Positions 52,611-62,574 of a stretch of DNA of 64,000 bases are shown piece by piece (the stretch's first letter is position 1; every line of letters starts with the position of its first letter). Position numbers and translations under genes: made by a program. Below the pieces are notes generated by a model. That model made no database searches and was not told the DNA's origin. It saw nothing but the letters and a program-made list of their open reading frames with translations. Origin of the DNA: Gillisia lutea (GTDB taxonomy: Bacteria > Bacteroidota > Bacteroidia > Flavobacteriales > Flavobacteriaceae). The stretch spans positions 310,001-374,000 of the forward strand of contig NZ_JAKGTH010000006.1 of NCBI RefSeq assembly GCF_021568705.1, in the 5' to 3' direction.

Positions 52611-52616
52611 TGATCT

Positions 52617-52982
52617 TTAAATTTTTGGATATACTTCTACCGTCTTATCATCTTGAACATTTCCGGTATGTTTTGAACTTAACTTTTCAAAAAGCATGAT
52701 ATGTACTTCTTCTCCATCCTTCGTCATAGGGCAATGTTTAACCCCCATAGGAACTACAATAATTTCCCCTTCGCGCACTACTTCAACTTTATCTTCAAAT
52801 TGCATATAAAGCGTTCCCTTTACAACTTGAAATAACTCATCTTCTTCCTCATGTTCATGCCATACAAATTCTCCTGACACCTTTGCCAAAAGCACTTGCA
52901 TATCATTAACAGTGGCAATTTGATGTGGATGCCAGTGCTTTTTGAAACTGGTTAATTTCTCCCGTAAATTAATAGTTCTCAT
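52617..52982 (-). CDS. Cupin-domain protein
   Basis: A 121-residue single-cupin protein. Metal-binding cupin motif 1 is FVWHEHEEEDELFQVVKG (His, His, Glu) and motif 2 ends in VPMGVKHCP. The segment GTLYMQFEDKVEVVREGE forms the middle strands. Such small cupins can be dioxygenases, isomerases or regulators; the role is unknown. The dehydrogenase gene follows by six bases, so the two may share a pathway, as inference only. Confidence 0.85.
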   Translation of the reverse strand: MRTINLREKLTSFKKHWHPHQIATVNDMQVLLAKVSGEFVWHEHEEEDELFQVVKGTLYMQFEDKVEVVREGEIIVVPMGVKHCPMTKDGEEVHIMLFEKLSSKHTGNVQDDKTVEVYPKI

Positions 52983-53030
52983 TATTTTATAACTTTATAG
53001 TAATTCTGAAATATTGAGGAAAATGTAATT

Positions 53031-54383
53031 TTAAAAGCCCAGTATGAGCTTTGCTATACTAAAATAGATCAAAATTCCACAAATATCGTTACTGGTGGTA
53101 ATAAAAGGACCTGTTGCCATGGCCGGATCTATTCCCTGCTTATCGAGAATAATTGGCACAAAAGTTCCTATTAATGATGCAATAACAATTACAGAAATTA
53201 AAGAAATCCCTATAGTTAATCCGAAGGTGAGGTCGAAACCTAGTAAAAAAACACCTCCTATTGCCAGGATTACTGCCAGCACTACTCCGTTAAATAGACT
53301 TAATACAATCTCCTTAAGCAAACGATTTATCAATGATCCCTTCAAACTTTTATTTGCAAGTCCCTGTAAAACTATTGCCGAGGACTGTACCCCAACATTA
53401 CCCGCCATTGCCGCAATAAGTGGTACAAAAAAGAAGAGTGCTGCATGATTTTGCATTGCTGCATCAAATGTTCCCAGAACACTTACCGAGATAAAGCCTC
53501 CAAATAAAGCGAGGATAAGCCAGGGTAAACGCGCACGTGTCAACCTCCAAATACTATCATCTGCTTCTACATCTTCAGAGATACCCGCCGCCATTTGATA
53601 ATCTTTTTCTGCTTCATCTTTAATAAAGTCAACAATATCATCAATAGTAATTCTCCCTACCAGCCTATTCATTTCATCGACAACCGGGATGGCTTCCAGA
53701 TCATATTTCTGCATGATCCTGGCCACTTCTTCTCCTTCGGTGTGAACGGTAACATAATCTACTTTCGGGATATAAACATCGCTTATATTAGCTTTACTTG
53801 GTGCTGTAAGTAGATCTTTCAAGGAAAGTCGCCCTTTTAATTTATTCTTATCGTCTACAACATAAATGGAGTGAACGCGCGTAACATTTTCTGCCTGCGC
53901 ACGCATCTCACTCATACAATTCGTTACATTCCAGTTTTCGTTCACCTTCACCAGCTCCTTTGCCATAAGCCCCCCTGCAGAATCTTCATCATATCGAAGT
54001 AATTCCACGATGTTATCGGCATGTTCCTCGTCTACAATCTGGGCGATTACCTGTTGCTGCCTATCTTCAGAAAGTTCAGAGATAATATCAGCTGCATCAT
54101 CGGTATCCATTTCTTCCAGTTCCAGGGCTATTTCCTGCGGAGAAAGATTATCCAGGATACGCTCTCTCACTCCCTCTTCCAGCTCCATTAAAGCTTCGGA
54201 AGTTTTCTCGCTATCTAATAATTTTACGATATATGTTGCGCCTTCAAGATCTAATTCGGTTAAGATCTCTGCGATATCGGCATGGTGAATTTCTTCCAGA
54301 TGCAGCAGTAACTCCTCATCGTTCTTCTGCTCAACAAGAAATTCGATTTTCTCGATCAATTCATCACTTAATTCAAACTGCAT
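53031..54383 (-). CDS. mgtE: Magnesium transporter MgtE
   Basis: A 450-residue magnesium channel. The cytoplasmic N domain (about residues 1-130) is helical and acidic, a CBS-domain pair follows (about 135-255, with [21 protein letters not shown]) and five membrane helices make up the C-terminus (about 275-450, with the pore segment [15 protein letters not shown] and the [12 protein letters not shown] region). The CBS and N domains sense cytosolic Mg2+. The start overlaps the end of rsmA by 11 bases, so the two genes are coupled. Confidence 0.95.
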   Translation of the reverse strand: MQFELSDELIEKIEFLVEQKNDEELLLHLEEIHHADIAEILTELDLEGATYIVKLLDSEKTSEALMELEEGVRERILDNLSPQEIALELEEMDTDDAADIISELSEDRQQQVIAQIVDEEHADNIVELLRYDEDSAGGLMAKELVKVNENWNVTNCMSEMRAQAENVTRVHSIYVVDDKNKLKGRLSLKDLLTAPSKANISDVYIPKVDYVTVHTEGEEVARIMQKYDLEAIPVVDEMNRLVGRITIDDIVDFIKDEAEKDYQMAAGISEDVEADDSIWRLTRARLPWLILALFGGFISVSVLGTFDAAMQNHAALFFFVPLIAAMAGNVGVQSSAIVLQGLANKSLKGSLINRLLKEIVLSLFNGVVLAVILAIGGVFLLGFDLTFGLTIGISLISVIVIASLIGTFVPIILDKQGIDPAMATGPFITTSNDICGILIYFSIAKLILGF

Positions 54384-55206
54384 ATGGCTGAATTTTAAGG
54401 GTGAGATCTATAAACTCCTCTGTGCTCAATTGCTCTGGGCGTTGATTAAAAATAACATCTTCTCTAAGCTCATCGGGCAATTGAAATATTTTCAAACTGT
54501 TTCTAAGGGTTTTTCTGCGTTGCTGAAAAGCGGTTTTCACAACTCTAAAAAATAAGGCTTCATCGCAAGGAAGCTTGAAATCCTCCTTGCGTTTCAATAA
54601 AATCACCCCGCTATCAACCTTTGGAGGAGGATTAAAAACCCCGGGAGGCACCGTAAACAAGTAAGTAACATCATAAAAGGCCTGAGTTAGCACAGATAGG
54701 ATTCCGTAAGTTTTATTTCCATGGGGTGCTGCAATACGCTGAGCAACTTCTTTCTGGAACATTCCTGAAAATTCAGGGATCTGATCTCTGTTCTCTAAGG
54801 TTTTAAAAACAATTTGAGTAGAGATATTATAAGGAAAGTTCCCAATGATGGCATAAGGTTCTTCCTGAAAGATCTCTTTAAGGTCGTATTTTAAAAAATC
54901 CTTTTCATGTACCTTGCCCTCTAGTTCAGGATAATTTTCTTTAAGATAGACCACACTTTCACTATCAATTTCTATTACATGAAAATCGATATCTTTTTTT
55001 ACCAGATATTTAGTAAGAACTCCCATTCCCGGACCAATTTCCAATACATTTTTATAACCGGAATAAGTTAAAGAATCAGCGATATTCTTAGCTACATTTT
55101 CATCCATTAAGAAATGTTGCCCCAGGTGTTTTTTGGCTCTAACCGATCCATCTTCAGGAGCTGCCTGCTTTTTATAATGAACGTATTTTTTATTGCTATT
55201 CTTCAT
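54373..55206 (-). CDS. rsmA: 16S rRNA dimethyladenosine transferase
   Basis: A 277-residue SAM-dependent methyltransferase (KsgA) that dimethylates the two adjacent adenosines in helix 45 of 16S rRNA. The motifs are [10 protein letters not shown] at the start of the core, [15 protein letters not shown] (SAM), NFPYNIS (catalytic N-x-x-Y type) and the [21 protein letters not shown]-terminal region. It has a 25-residue basic N-terminal extension before the core. It is followed by mgtE with an 11-base overlap. Confidence 0.95.
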   Translation of the reverse strand: MKNSNKKYVHYKKQAAPEDGSVRAKKHLGQHFLMDENVAKNIADSLTYSGYKNVLEIGPGMGVLTKYLVKKDIDFHVIEIDSESVVYLKENYPELEGKVHEKDFLKYDLKEIFQEEPYAIIGNFPYNISTQIVFKTLENRDQIPEFSGMFQKEVAQRIAAPHGNKTYGILSVLTQAFYDVTYLFTVPPGVFNPPPKVDSGVILLKRKEDFKLPCDEALFFRVVKTAFQQRRKTLRNSLKIFQLPDELREDVIFNQRPEQLSTEEFIDLTLKIQPYAV

Positions 55207-55247
55207 ATCACTACTATTAACTTTGTGGAGTGGGGTTTTTTAATAGG

Positions 55248-55556
55248 CTATTGCTCACTTACTATTTCCATTTCTGTTCTAAAGGCAACAAATTTTCCTT
55301 CAAAGGCTTTGCTTGCAGCTCTTAAGGCAGGAGCATCTTCTTCATAGTATTTTTGCAGCATTTGCTTGCTCTCGGTGGTGTATTGCGTAGAATAGGTAAT
55401 TCCTCCCATTTCTTCGTTCACCAGAACCTTAGACATTAAAGCCTTTGTAAACTTTTTAGTTGCAAGCATTTGGGGAATATGTTCGGTCTTCATCCATTCT
55501 AACCAGGAATCGTGAATGTCTTCCTGAACATTTATAGTTACGCTGTATATATACAT
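55248..55556 (-). CDS. DUF4286 family protein
   Basis: A 102-residue dimeric alpha-beta barrel-like protein. The beginning MYIYSVTINVQEDIHDSWLEWM and the middle GGITYSTQYTTES match the DUF4286 family, common in Bacteroidota and of unknown function. It precedes rsmA by 41 bases on the same strand and may be co-transcribed. Its upstream side is 55 bases from the end of the TPR gene. Confidence 0.85.
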   Translation of the reverse strand: MYIYSVTINVQEDIHDSWLEWMKTEHIPQMLATKKFTKALMSKVLVNEEMGGITYSTQYTTESKQMLQKYYEEDAPALRAASKAFEGKFVAFRTEMEIVSEQ

Positions 55557-55611
55557 AATCTTTTCTTTAAAATTCTATTTATTCTGCAACATTCTTTAAT
55601 AGTCTTCCGGC

Positions 55612-57396
55612 TTACTCGAGAGTATCACCGCGCAGTACCCTATACTTTTTTGTCGCGTCCACAAAGTAAATACTATCGGCATAATTAAAAATTATTTCTT
55701 CATAAAAATCCTTAGCTTTTTCGGGTTGTTGCAACTTATCTTTATATAGCTCGGCTAGTCTATAAGTTGCATTATCTCCTAAAATATCGGTCTTATAAAA
55801 CTCTATGATCTTAATATAATTGGCCTCCGCTTTATCCCATTCACTTTCTTTTTCATATAAAATAGCCTGTTTCAGTAAAGCTTCATCTTCAATTCTTTCT
55901 CCTTTATGTAACTGTAACAGCTCTTCTAAAGCCGCGATGGCTTCAGTATTCTTATTCTGAAAAGAGAGAAATTCGGCATGAGCATAGCGTTTTAAAGCGG
56001 ATTGTGTAGAATCTTGCAGGGTATTCTCACTTATTAGTAAGCTGAGCTCCATCGCATCATTAGCGATTAATTGTGTAGAGGAAGCCTTAAGTACATCCAA
56101 CTGCGTTTTCGCCCAGCTAAAGTCGCCTTTATAGTAACTTGTTTTTGCCACCTTAAATCTGGCCTGCTGCGATAATTCATCATTTTTGACCAACTGTTGT
56201 ATCTGGGAATAGTAAATAAGTGCCTCATTGAATTTCTGATCCAATACCAAAATATCTGCCAGCGCCATTTTCACTGCAGAAAGCTCATAATTTAACGTTA
56301 CTATCGTTGAAAGCTCCTTAAGTAAGGATATCGCTTCCTGTATTTTATCGGTTTTAAAAGCCAGAAAATTAGCATAGTCAATTTGGAGAGCTATGGTTTC
56401 TACACCTTTTCCATATAGCCCTAACAATCTTTTAAAATCTTCTTCTATTTCTTTATAATCTGAAACTTTCGCAGTGCTAACTTTCATATCTAATAGTAGC
56501 TGATTCGCCTGTACTAAAATAACAGGAGAACTAGTCTCTTCGATCACGAAACCAACTATTTCCTGTGCCGAGGATAAATCACTCGCAGACTTTGCAACCA
56601 CTAATAATTGAATGATTCTTTGAAGATTCTCCCCATCTCTTCGGTATAACGCTTTTTCCTGAAGAAAGGCTTTTTTAAATTCGTGTTGCTGCACAAATAA
56701 CCAGGATAATAACTGGTTATAGGAAATGGAAGGAGACTGCTGTTGTTTTTTTAATAATAATTTCCTCAAGATCTGATTGGCCTGATGCGAAGGGTCTTCC
56801 TGAATATATTTTTCAAATTCTCTAATAAGATTATTGACCTTTTCCGGATCTTTATCAAGGAGGTCGAGATATGCCGTAAACATTTTTTCCAACTCTCCTC
56901 GTTCTCCGTAAATTCGTGCCAAAGGGAGGTTATAATTAGAGCTATTTTTAGTGCTCATTCCAATAATGTAGGCCGTTTCCGCATTTTCTAACAGACTGTA
57001 TTTCTCAAAATTGCGGGCTACCGAATAGGTGTAATTAGGCTTTATTCTTAGCACATCTAAGGCTTTTGAATAATAGCTTTTTGCCATTTCTTCATTTAAT
57101 TGAAGTTCTGCATTATGCCCTAGTTCTATATAAAGACTCGGGTTGTTATTGGACTCTTTTAATCTTTCTAAAAGCAGTTCATCAGCTTTCACGAAATTTT
57201 CCAATTGCTGATAGCAAGTTACCAGACCATAAAAATAATTGATATTAGCAGGATTGTCCTTTAACAACACTTCATAGGTAGAAAGTGCTTTTTGGTATTC
57301 GCCCTGATCCAAATAATTTTGTGCCAGTTGTTCCGACTGGGCGAAAAGGCACATATTTGCTATAAAGAAGCAGGTTATAAAAAAGAAACAACGCAT
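55612..57396 (-). CDS. Tetratricopeptide-repeat protein, exported
   Basis: A 594-residue protein with a signal peptide (MRCFFFITCFFIANMCLFAQ) and tandem TPR units along its whole length, for example AQNYLDQGEYQKALSTYEVLLKDNP and the run of similar helices up to EKAKDFYEEIIFNYADS. TPR scaffolds in the periplasm of Bacteroidota often take part in envelope complexes, but the partner is unknown. The start codon lies inside the 3' arm of the serS terminator hairpin, which may affect its expression. It is downstream of serS by 78 bases. Confidence 0.85.
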   Translation of the reverse strand: MRCFFFITCFFIANMCLFAQSEQLAQNYLDQGEYQKALSTYEVLLKDNPANINYFYGLVTCYQQLENFVKADELLLERLKESNNNPSLYIELGHNAELQLNEEMAKSYYSKALDVLRIKPNYTYSVARNFEKYSLLENAETAYIIGMSTKNSSNYNLPLARIYGERGELEKMFTAYLDLLDKDPEKVNNLIREFEKYIQEDPSHQANQILRKLLLKKQQQSPSISYNQLLSWLFVQQHEFKKAFLQEKALYRRDGENLQRIIQLLVVAKSASDLSSAQEIVGFVIEETSSPVILVQANQLLLDMKVSTAKVSDYKEIEEDFKRLLGLYGKGVETIALQIDYANFLAFKTDKIQEAISLLKELSTIVTLNYELSAVKMALADILVLDQKFNEALIYYSQIQQLVKNDELSQQARFKVAKTSYYKGDFSWAKTQLDVLKASSTQLIANDAMELSLLISENTLQDSTQSALKRYAHAEFLSFQNKNTEAIAALEELLQLHKGERIEDEALLKQAILYEKESEWDKAEANYIKIIEFYKTDILGDNATYRLAELYKDKLQQPEKAKDFYEEIIFNYADSIYFVDATKKYRVLRGDTLE

Positions 57397-57424
57397 CTTG
57401 TAAAGATAACAAAATGCGTTGTTT
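57370..57424 (-). terminator. serS terminator hairpin containing the TPR start codon
   Basis: On the minus strand, AAACAACGCAT (57424-57414) pairs perfectly with ATGCGTTGTTT (57396-57386), 11 bp. A further TTGT/ACAA pair lies inside after one mismatch, leaving a 7-base loop. A T-rich run (TTTCTTTTTT) follows. It has the form of an intrinsic terminator for serS, yet its 3' arm is the first codons (ATG CGT TGT TT) of the TPR gene. The loop includes TATCTTTA, near a -7 box. Confidence 0.7.
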
Positions 57425-57474
57425 GTAGTGAATTTACATTTATTAAAAAGCCTTGGCTTATCAGGCTTATAAAC

Positions 57475-58746
57475 TTAATCTATGCGATCGAAACCTGTTA
57501 ATGGCACCAGCACTTCCGGAATCATGATTCCTTCAGGAGTTTGATAATTTTCTAAAATTCCCGCAAGCACTCTTGGCAATGCCAGGGCACTTCCGTTAAG
57601 TGTATGAACTAAGTGCTTGTTTCCATCTTTATCTTTATATCTTAACTTTAAGCGATTTGCCTGGAAAGTCTCAAAGTTTGATACTGAACTAATTTCCAAC
57701 CATCTGTCCTGCGCAGTAGAGAATACTTCAAAATCGAAGGTCAATGCTGAGGTGAAACCCAGATCGCCTCCACATAATCTAAGGATTCTATAAGGCAATT
57801 TAAGATCTCGCAAAATCCCTTTAATATGATCTACCATCCCATCTAAAGCTTCAAAAGAATTTTCTGGTTTTTCAATTCTCACCAATTCAACTTTATCAAA
57901 TTGATGCAATCTGTTCAATCCTCGAACATGTGCACCATACGATCCCGCTTCCCTTCTAAAACATGGGGTATACCCGGTACAGGTTATCGGAAAATCACTT
58001 TCGGTTAACATCCTGTCCCTAAAAAGGTTGGTCATTGGCACCTCAGCGGTAGGAATAAGGTAGAGATCATCTTCGGTAACATGATACATCTGTCCTTCCT
58101 TATCCGGTAACTGCCCCGTAGCAATTCCTGAAGCTTCATTTACCAATAACGGCAACTGATATTCGGTATAGCCTGCTTCTGCAGCTTTATTCAAAAAGTA
58201 GGTAATTAGAGCACGTTGCAATCTGGCTCCTTTGCCTTTATATACAGGAAATCCTGCTCCGGTAACTTTGTTTCCAAGCTCAAAATCTATAATATCGTAT
58301 TTCTTAGCCAACTCCCAATGTGGAAGCGATCCTTCTGCCAAGACCGGAATTTCTCCTTCTTTAAATACTTCTTCATTATCCTCTTCATTTACTCCCGCAG
58401 GAACAGACTGATGAGGCACATTTGGTATGGTATATAAAAGTGCATCTAGCTTTGCAGTTATAGTATTTAATTCTTCTGAAAGAAGTTTTGAACTCTCTTT
58501 AAGTCTGGCAGTCTTTTCTTTCAAGATCCCGGCCTTTTGAGTTTCACCGGTCTTGAACAACATTCCAATCTCCTTGGAAAGTTGATTAGATTCGGCCAAA
58601 GTTTCATCTAATTGCGATTGCGTGGAACGACGGGATTCATCTAAGCTTAAAACATCGTTCAAGATAGTTTCAGCTTCAAAGTTTCTCTTTTTGAAAGCGG
58701 CGATATACACCTCTTTATTCGCTCGGATATTGCTTACTTGTAACAT
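57475..58746 (-). CDS. serS: Serine--tRNA ligase
   Basis: A 423-residue class II synthetase that charges tRNA-Ser. The N-terminal 110 residues form the long coiled coil that grips the tRNA variable arm. The catalytic domain has motif 2 FRREAGSYGAHVRGLNRLHQF and motif 3 in LNGSALALPRVLAGILE near the C-terminus. Length is normal. A -7 box (CAAATGTA at 58774-58781 on the plus strand) lies 28 bases before the start, so serS may have its own promoter; the HTTM gene ends 55 bases upstream. Confidence 0.97.
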   Translation of the reverse strand: MLQVSNIRANKEVYIAAFKKRNFEAETILNDVLSLDESRRSTQSQLDETLAESNQLSKEIGMLFKTGETQKAGILKEKTARLKESSKLLSEELNTITAKLDALLYTIPNVPHQSVPAGVNEEDNEEVFKEGEIPVLAEGSLPHWELAKKYDIIDFELGNKVTGAGFPVYKGKGARLQRALITYFLNKAAEAGYTEYQLPLLVNEASGIATGQLPDKEGQMYHVTEDDLYLIPTAEVPMTNLFRDRMLTESDFPITCTGYTPCFRREAGSYGAHVRGLNRLHQFDKVELVRIEKPENSFEALDGMVDHIKGILRDLKLPYRILRLCGGDLGFTSALTFDFEVFSTAQDRWLEISSVSNFETFQANRLKLRYKDKDGNKHLVHTLNGSALALPRVLAGILENYQTPEGIMIPEVLVPLTGFDRID

Positions 58747-58773
58747 AAGGCCTTAAAATTTTTAATAAGGGAA

Positions 58774-58781
58774 CAAATGTA
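58774..58781 (-). promoter_or_regulatory. Probable promoter -7 box of serS
   Basis: On the minus strand TACATTTG matches TAnnTTTG, 28 bases before the serS start codon. Confidence 0.45.
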
Positions 58782-58800
58782 GCAAAAGCCTTTAAAATTT

Positions 58801-60120
58801 TCAGTCTAATTGAGAAGGTAAAATCCAGGAATGATGTTTAAAATGATGCCATTTCTCGTTGCCAAGATCTACTTTAGGGTCTATAAAACGTTCATATGGC
58901 CTCCCGTTCACACTCACTTTAGAATCTACATACACCTCTACCTCTTTTCCCTGTGCAGCATATTCCTTTTTCAATCGCTGTGAAAACTGCCATATAAGAT
59001 CGGGCTTAGAGCTAACTGCACCCCGTTGCTTTCGGCTTAGATATTTATTCTTATCTATATAAATAGTATCAGAAGTTCCTTTTTCAACTACTTTAAAATG
59101 GGTCCGTCCACTTTTTGCCCTCAACATCATTCTCCAACTTAATCTATGTCCCTCTTCTGTCCATAGCACATCATCCTGATAAAACCAATGCCTAACGGGT
59201 AACATTACTTGTATTATTAACCATAAGATGAGCATTCCCGAAATGAGTTTATGCGCAGAAGGAACAACAACTTCCTTTTTATCGTAAAACTCCTTTTTAC
59301 TTCTTAAGAACCATTTATTGATGTTTTTACTCGGGAAAAAGAACAGGATAAATGCCAGAGAGAGATAGGGAAAGATCCCGATATGAAAAATAAAGCTATT
59401 AAATAAATGAAAGAAAATGGCTGCTAAAAAAGCTCCAAGGCGGGTACGCTTCCAAAGCAGCATAGGAATAATTAAAAGGTCGAAGAAAAAGCCAAACCAG
59501 GCAATACTTAAGTGCGCCCAAGGCATTTGCAGCAATTTTCCCACCAACCAGTAGCCTTGTTTCGATTTCATTAATACTGTAGGAAAGCTTCCATCCCACC
59601 AGTCTGGATATAATTTAGCTGCGGAAGCATACGTATATACTATCCACATTTGAATAACAATGAACAACCAAACCCATCTTGGCATAGAAATCGCCCTAAG
59701 TGACGGGTTTCTCCAGGCATCGACAGACGCCGCTCTATGGGCAGGTAATAAGAACATCACAAAGCATAACAACATTAATAAATAATAATGATTGTTATAA
59801 GACGTCTTTTGCATAAGGTAAACTCCGGCCCACATTATAGCATAAGCCAGAATACTTAGCCTATACTTAAACCCCAGCATGACCATTATACCAAATATAC
59901 CCATGACAGCATAGTAGTATAACATGCCATTTCCAGGCAAGGGTTGCAGAAAATCAAAGCCAATAAAGTTGAATGTTTGCTGTGGCTCGATTAAAGTACG
60001 CTCGATCCAACCTGAAGCAATAGCTCCAAAGGCTTCAATAGCGATTAATAACCCGAAAATGACTCTAAATACTACCAGAGCACTATTATCTATACGGGTG
60101 TACAACCACTTATTCAGCAT
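58801..60120 (-). CDS. HTTM-domain membrane protein (VKGC-like)
   Basis: A 439-residue membrane protein with an HTTM domain related to the vitamin K-dependent gamma-carboxylase family: an early VVFRVIFGLLIAIEAFGAI helix, several hydrophobic helices up to about residue 300 and a soluble C-terminal beta-rich domain (HRLSWRMMLRAKSGRTHF, then the DPKVDLGNEKWHHFKHHSW segment). Bacterial members are widespread but of unknown activity. It overlaps the end of ribF by 11 bases and is translated after it, so the two are coupled in one transcript. Confidence 0.82.
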   Translation of the reverse strand: MLNKWLYTRIDNSALVVFRVIFGLLIAIEAFGAIASGWIERTLIEPQQTFNFIGFDFLQPLPGNGMLYYYAVMGIFGIMVMLGFKYRLSILAYAIMWAGVYLMQKTSYNNHYYLLMLLCFVMFLLPAHRAASVDAWRNPSLRAISMPRWVWLFIVIQMWIVYTYASAAKLYPDWWDGSFPTVLMKSKQGYWLVGKLLQMPWAHLSIAWFGFFFDLLIIPMLLWKRTRLGAFLAAIFFHLFNSFIFHIGIFPYLSLAFILFFFPSKNINKWFLRSKKEFYDKKEVVVPSAHKLISGMLILWLIIQVMLPVRHWFYQDDVLWTEEGHRLSWRMMLRAKSGRTHFKVVEKGTSDTIYIDKNKYLSRKQRGAVSSKPDLIWQFSQRLKKEYAAQGKEVEVYVDSKVSVNGRPYERFIDPKVDLGNEKWHHFKHHSWILPSQLD

Positions 60121-61048
60121 AGTTATCTTTTACGTATTGAATTGAAAAAGCTTCATCTTGTTTCATCGCAATCTTTAATGCATCTACCGATTCAAAATTT
60201 ACCTCGTCTCGAATTCTTGTAAGCAACTCTATTTGAAGATCTATTCCGTAGAGATCCATATCCAGCATAAAGAAATAGGTTTCTATAGTTCTATCTTTCC
60301 CTCCCACGGTTGGATTGGTTCCAATGTTCATCATGCCGAAATAAGGAATTTCATTTATTATCGAACGAACCACATATACTCCATTCTTGGGGATTAACTT
60401 ATAACTTTCAGCAATTTCAAGATTAGCGGTAGGATAACCAAAACCTTTTCCCAAACCTTTGCCTTTAACTACCTTTCCGGTAAGTGTGAAAGGATGTTGC
60501 AGGTAGCTATTGGCTTTTTCAACTTTTCCTTCTTCCAAGGCTTTTCTAATTTTTGTAGAACTTACTGCTACTTCAGCAATTTCTTGGGGACTAATTTCTT
60601 CCACTTCAAAATCGAATTGTTCTCCAAATTCTTTTAGTGTATTAATGTCGGCCGTTCTATTTCTTCCGAAGCGATGATCGTAACCTATAATGATCTTTTT
60701 GGCCTTTAATTTATGTACGAGAATATCTCTAACGAATTCTAATGCAGAAAGACGAGAGAACTGTTGTGTAAAAGGATGGATAATAAGATGGTCTATTCCT
60801 GAGGCCTCCAGGATTTGTCTTCTTTCTTCTATGGTATTTATAAGCTTGATATTGGTGTCTTTTTGCAATACCATACGTGGGTGAGGAAAGAACGTAAGTA
60901 TTGCCGACTCCATATTGCTCATTTTTGCAGTAGCAACAAGTTTTTCTATTATTTTTTGATGGCCGGCATGTACTCCATCAAAAGTACCAATGGTTATTAC
61001 CGTTGGATTTTCACTGTTAAAAGCATATGCTCCTTTATGTTCTTTCAA
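60110..61048 (-). CDS. ribF: Bifunctional riboflavin kinase/FAD synthetase
   Basis: A 312-residue enzyme that converts riboflavin to FMN and FMN to FAD. The N-terminal adenylyltransferase has GTFDGVHAGHQ (residues 22-32) and the C-terminal kinase has GKGLGKGFGYPTANL and MNIGTNPTVGG. The start appears to be TTG at 61048: no in-frame ATG precedes the adenylyltransferase motif and a TGA stop lies ten codons upstream. It follows pth by seven bases and overlaps the HTTM gene by 11 bases. Confidence 0.95.
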   Translation of the reverse strand: MKEHKGAYAFNSENPTVITIGTFDGVHAGHQKIIEKLVATAKMSNMESAILTFFPHPRMVLQKDTNIKLINTIEERRQILEASGIDHLIIHPFTQQFSRLSALEFVRDILVHKLKAKKIIIGYDHRFGRNRTADINTLKEFGEQFDFEVEEISPQEIAEVAVSSTKIRKALEEGKVEKANSYLQHPFTLTGKVVKGKGLGKGFGYPTANLEIAESYKLIPKNGVYVVRSIINEIPYFGMMNIGTNPTVGGKDRTIETYFFMLDMDLYGIDLQIELLTRIRDEVNFESVDALKIAMKQDEAFSIQYVKDNYAE

Positions 61049-61055
61049 GAGAGAA

Positions 61056-61682
61056 TTATTTTCCGTTAAAAGTATTCATTGTAATATTAATTCCGGCAGT
61101 TCCAAAGGATTTTATTAGCTCATGCGATTTCTCCAAGCGCTCCGGCATTTTACTTTCCTCTTCTGAAGTCCAGTCTCCCAACACATAATCCACCTGGTTC
61201 CCTTTAGAGAACTCATCACTTATTCCAAACCTGTAACGGTTGTAGCTACTTGTATTTAACTGAGCCTGAATATCCTTCAGTCCGTTATGCCCTCCATCAC
61301 TACCTTTGGTCTTCACACGAATGGTTCCAAAAGACAAATTTAGATCGTCTGTAATTACTAAGAGATTCTCATGCGGAACTTTTTCTTTAGCAAGCCAGTA
61401 CTTTACAGCTTTCCCACTTAAATTCATATAAGTACTAGGTTTTAACATAATAAAAGTACGGCCCTTAAATCTGAAGGTAGCAATATCGCCCAGTTTATCT
61501 GTTGAAAATGCAACCCCTTCTTTATCTGCCACATAATCTAGTATTTTAAACCCAATATTATGCCTGGTATTGTGATATTTTGGGCCGATATTTCCCAAAC
61601 CAACAATCAAAAATTTTTTCATAGGATCTATTTCTTCCTGTGGATGTTTTTTACTTAATAATCTTCCGAAGAATGCCAGCAT
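61056..61682 (-). CDS. pth: Peptidyl-tRNA hydrolase
   Basis: A 208-residue esterase that releases peptides from stalled peptidyl-tRNA. The core begins at MKKFLIVGLGNIG, with NTRHNIGF (catalytic His), YMNLSG, DDLNLSFG and GSDGGHNGLKD. Asn-Ile-Gly replaces the usual Asn-Pro-Gly in the first loop. In this frame 20 residues precede the core (MLAFFGRLLSKKHPQEEIDP); a similar leader is common in flavobacterial copies, but the start at 61622 is also possible. It is between rplY and ribF. Confidence 0.93.
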   Translation of the reverse strand: MLAFFGRLLSKKHPQEEIDPMKKFLIVGLGNIGPKYHNTRHNIGFKILDYVADKEGVAFSTDKLGDIATFRFKGRTFIMLKPSTYMNLSGKAVKYWLAKEKVPHENLLVITDDLNLSFGTIRVKTKGSDGGHNGLKDIQAQLNTSSYNRYRFGISDEFSKGNQVDYVLGDWTSEEESKMPERLEKSHELIKSFGTAGINITMNTFNGK

Positions 61683-61706
61683 GGAATTAATTTTCGTAAA
61701 AATAAA

Positions 61707-61750
61707 AAAAGCATCCCAGTTTCCGAAAACTATCGGAGTGGAATGCTTTT
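61707..61750. terminator. Terminator downstream of rplY
   Basis: An imperfect long stem pairs AAAAGCATCCCA with TGGAATGCTTTT, and an inner hairpin TCCGA/TCGGA forms the top. T-runs are present on both sides. It lies 20 bases beyond the rplY stop codon and before pth. Confidence 0.7.
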
Positions 61751-61769
61751 AATTTTATGAAAAGAAAAT

Positions 61770-62408
61770 TTATTCTTTTACTGCAGCAACATCATCAGTT
61801 TCTGTAGCCGGAACATCTCCTGGTGCTACTTCATCTTCATCATCTTCAGTATCTGCAATTATGTTACGTGAAGTTTTCACTTGACATACAACAGTGTTCT
61901 CAGGATGTTGGATAGTGTAATCTTCACTCTCTAGTGCTGTAACATATAATTTGTTACCAATTTTAAGAGCAGTTACATCAGCTTCAATAAAGTCTGGCAA
62001 GTTTCCAGGAAGACCTTTCACTTTTAAACGACGTAAGTTGTAGCGTAATACCCCACCATTTTTTACCCCACGTGCAGTACCTACAGTATGTACAGGAATT
62101 TCCATAGTGATTTCTTTATCATCAAATATTTGATAGAAATCCATGTGAAGGATAGCATCAGTTACAGGGTGAAATTGGATATCCTGAAGAACAGCATTAA
62201 ACTTTTCTCCTCCACCCAATTCGATAGATACTGTATGCACATCTGGCGTATAAACCAAATCTTTGAATGCAATTTCGTCTGCTGCAAAGTGTAATGGTTC
62301 TCCCCCTCCGTATAATACGCAAGGAACCTGTCCAGCATTACGTAAGGCTTTTGTTGCTTTTTTGCCTACGCTTTCTCTTTTAGATCCGTTGATCGTTATT
62401 GATTTCAT
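61770..62408 (-). CDS. rplY: Ribosomal protein bL25 (Ctc type)
   Basis: A 212-residue protein of the large subunit that binds 5S rRNA. The N-terminal L25 domain (about residues 1-95) starts [31 protein letters not shown]; a C-terminal beta domain (about 100-190) makes it the long, Ctc type. The last 25 residues are strongly acidic ([13 protein letters not shown]). It lies after prs on the same strand, the usual order in this group. Confidence 0.95.
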   Translation of the reverse strand: MKSITINGSKRESVGKKATKALRNAGQVPCVLYGGGEPLHFAADEIAFKDLVYTPDVHTVSIELGGGEKFNAVLQDIQFHPVTDAILHMDFYQIFDDKEITMEIPVHTVGTARGVKNGGVLRYNLRRLKVKGLPGNLPDFIEADVTALKIGNKLYVTALESEDYTIQHPENTVVCQVKTSRNIIADTEDDEDEVAPGDVPATETDDVAAVKE

Positions 62409-62574
62409 TTTAAAAAATTTTAGGCTGCAAAGGTGCGACTTTTTTTTATTCTTTTAAAACCCTGTTATATAAATATTTGAAGGTTTTTTAATCCCACCTA
62501 TTACAAGTATGTAAGTATTATAAAATAAGGCTTATAAGGACCTCTTTTACCCCATTTTTAAACCCCTGCTATTA

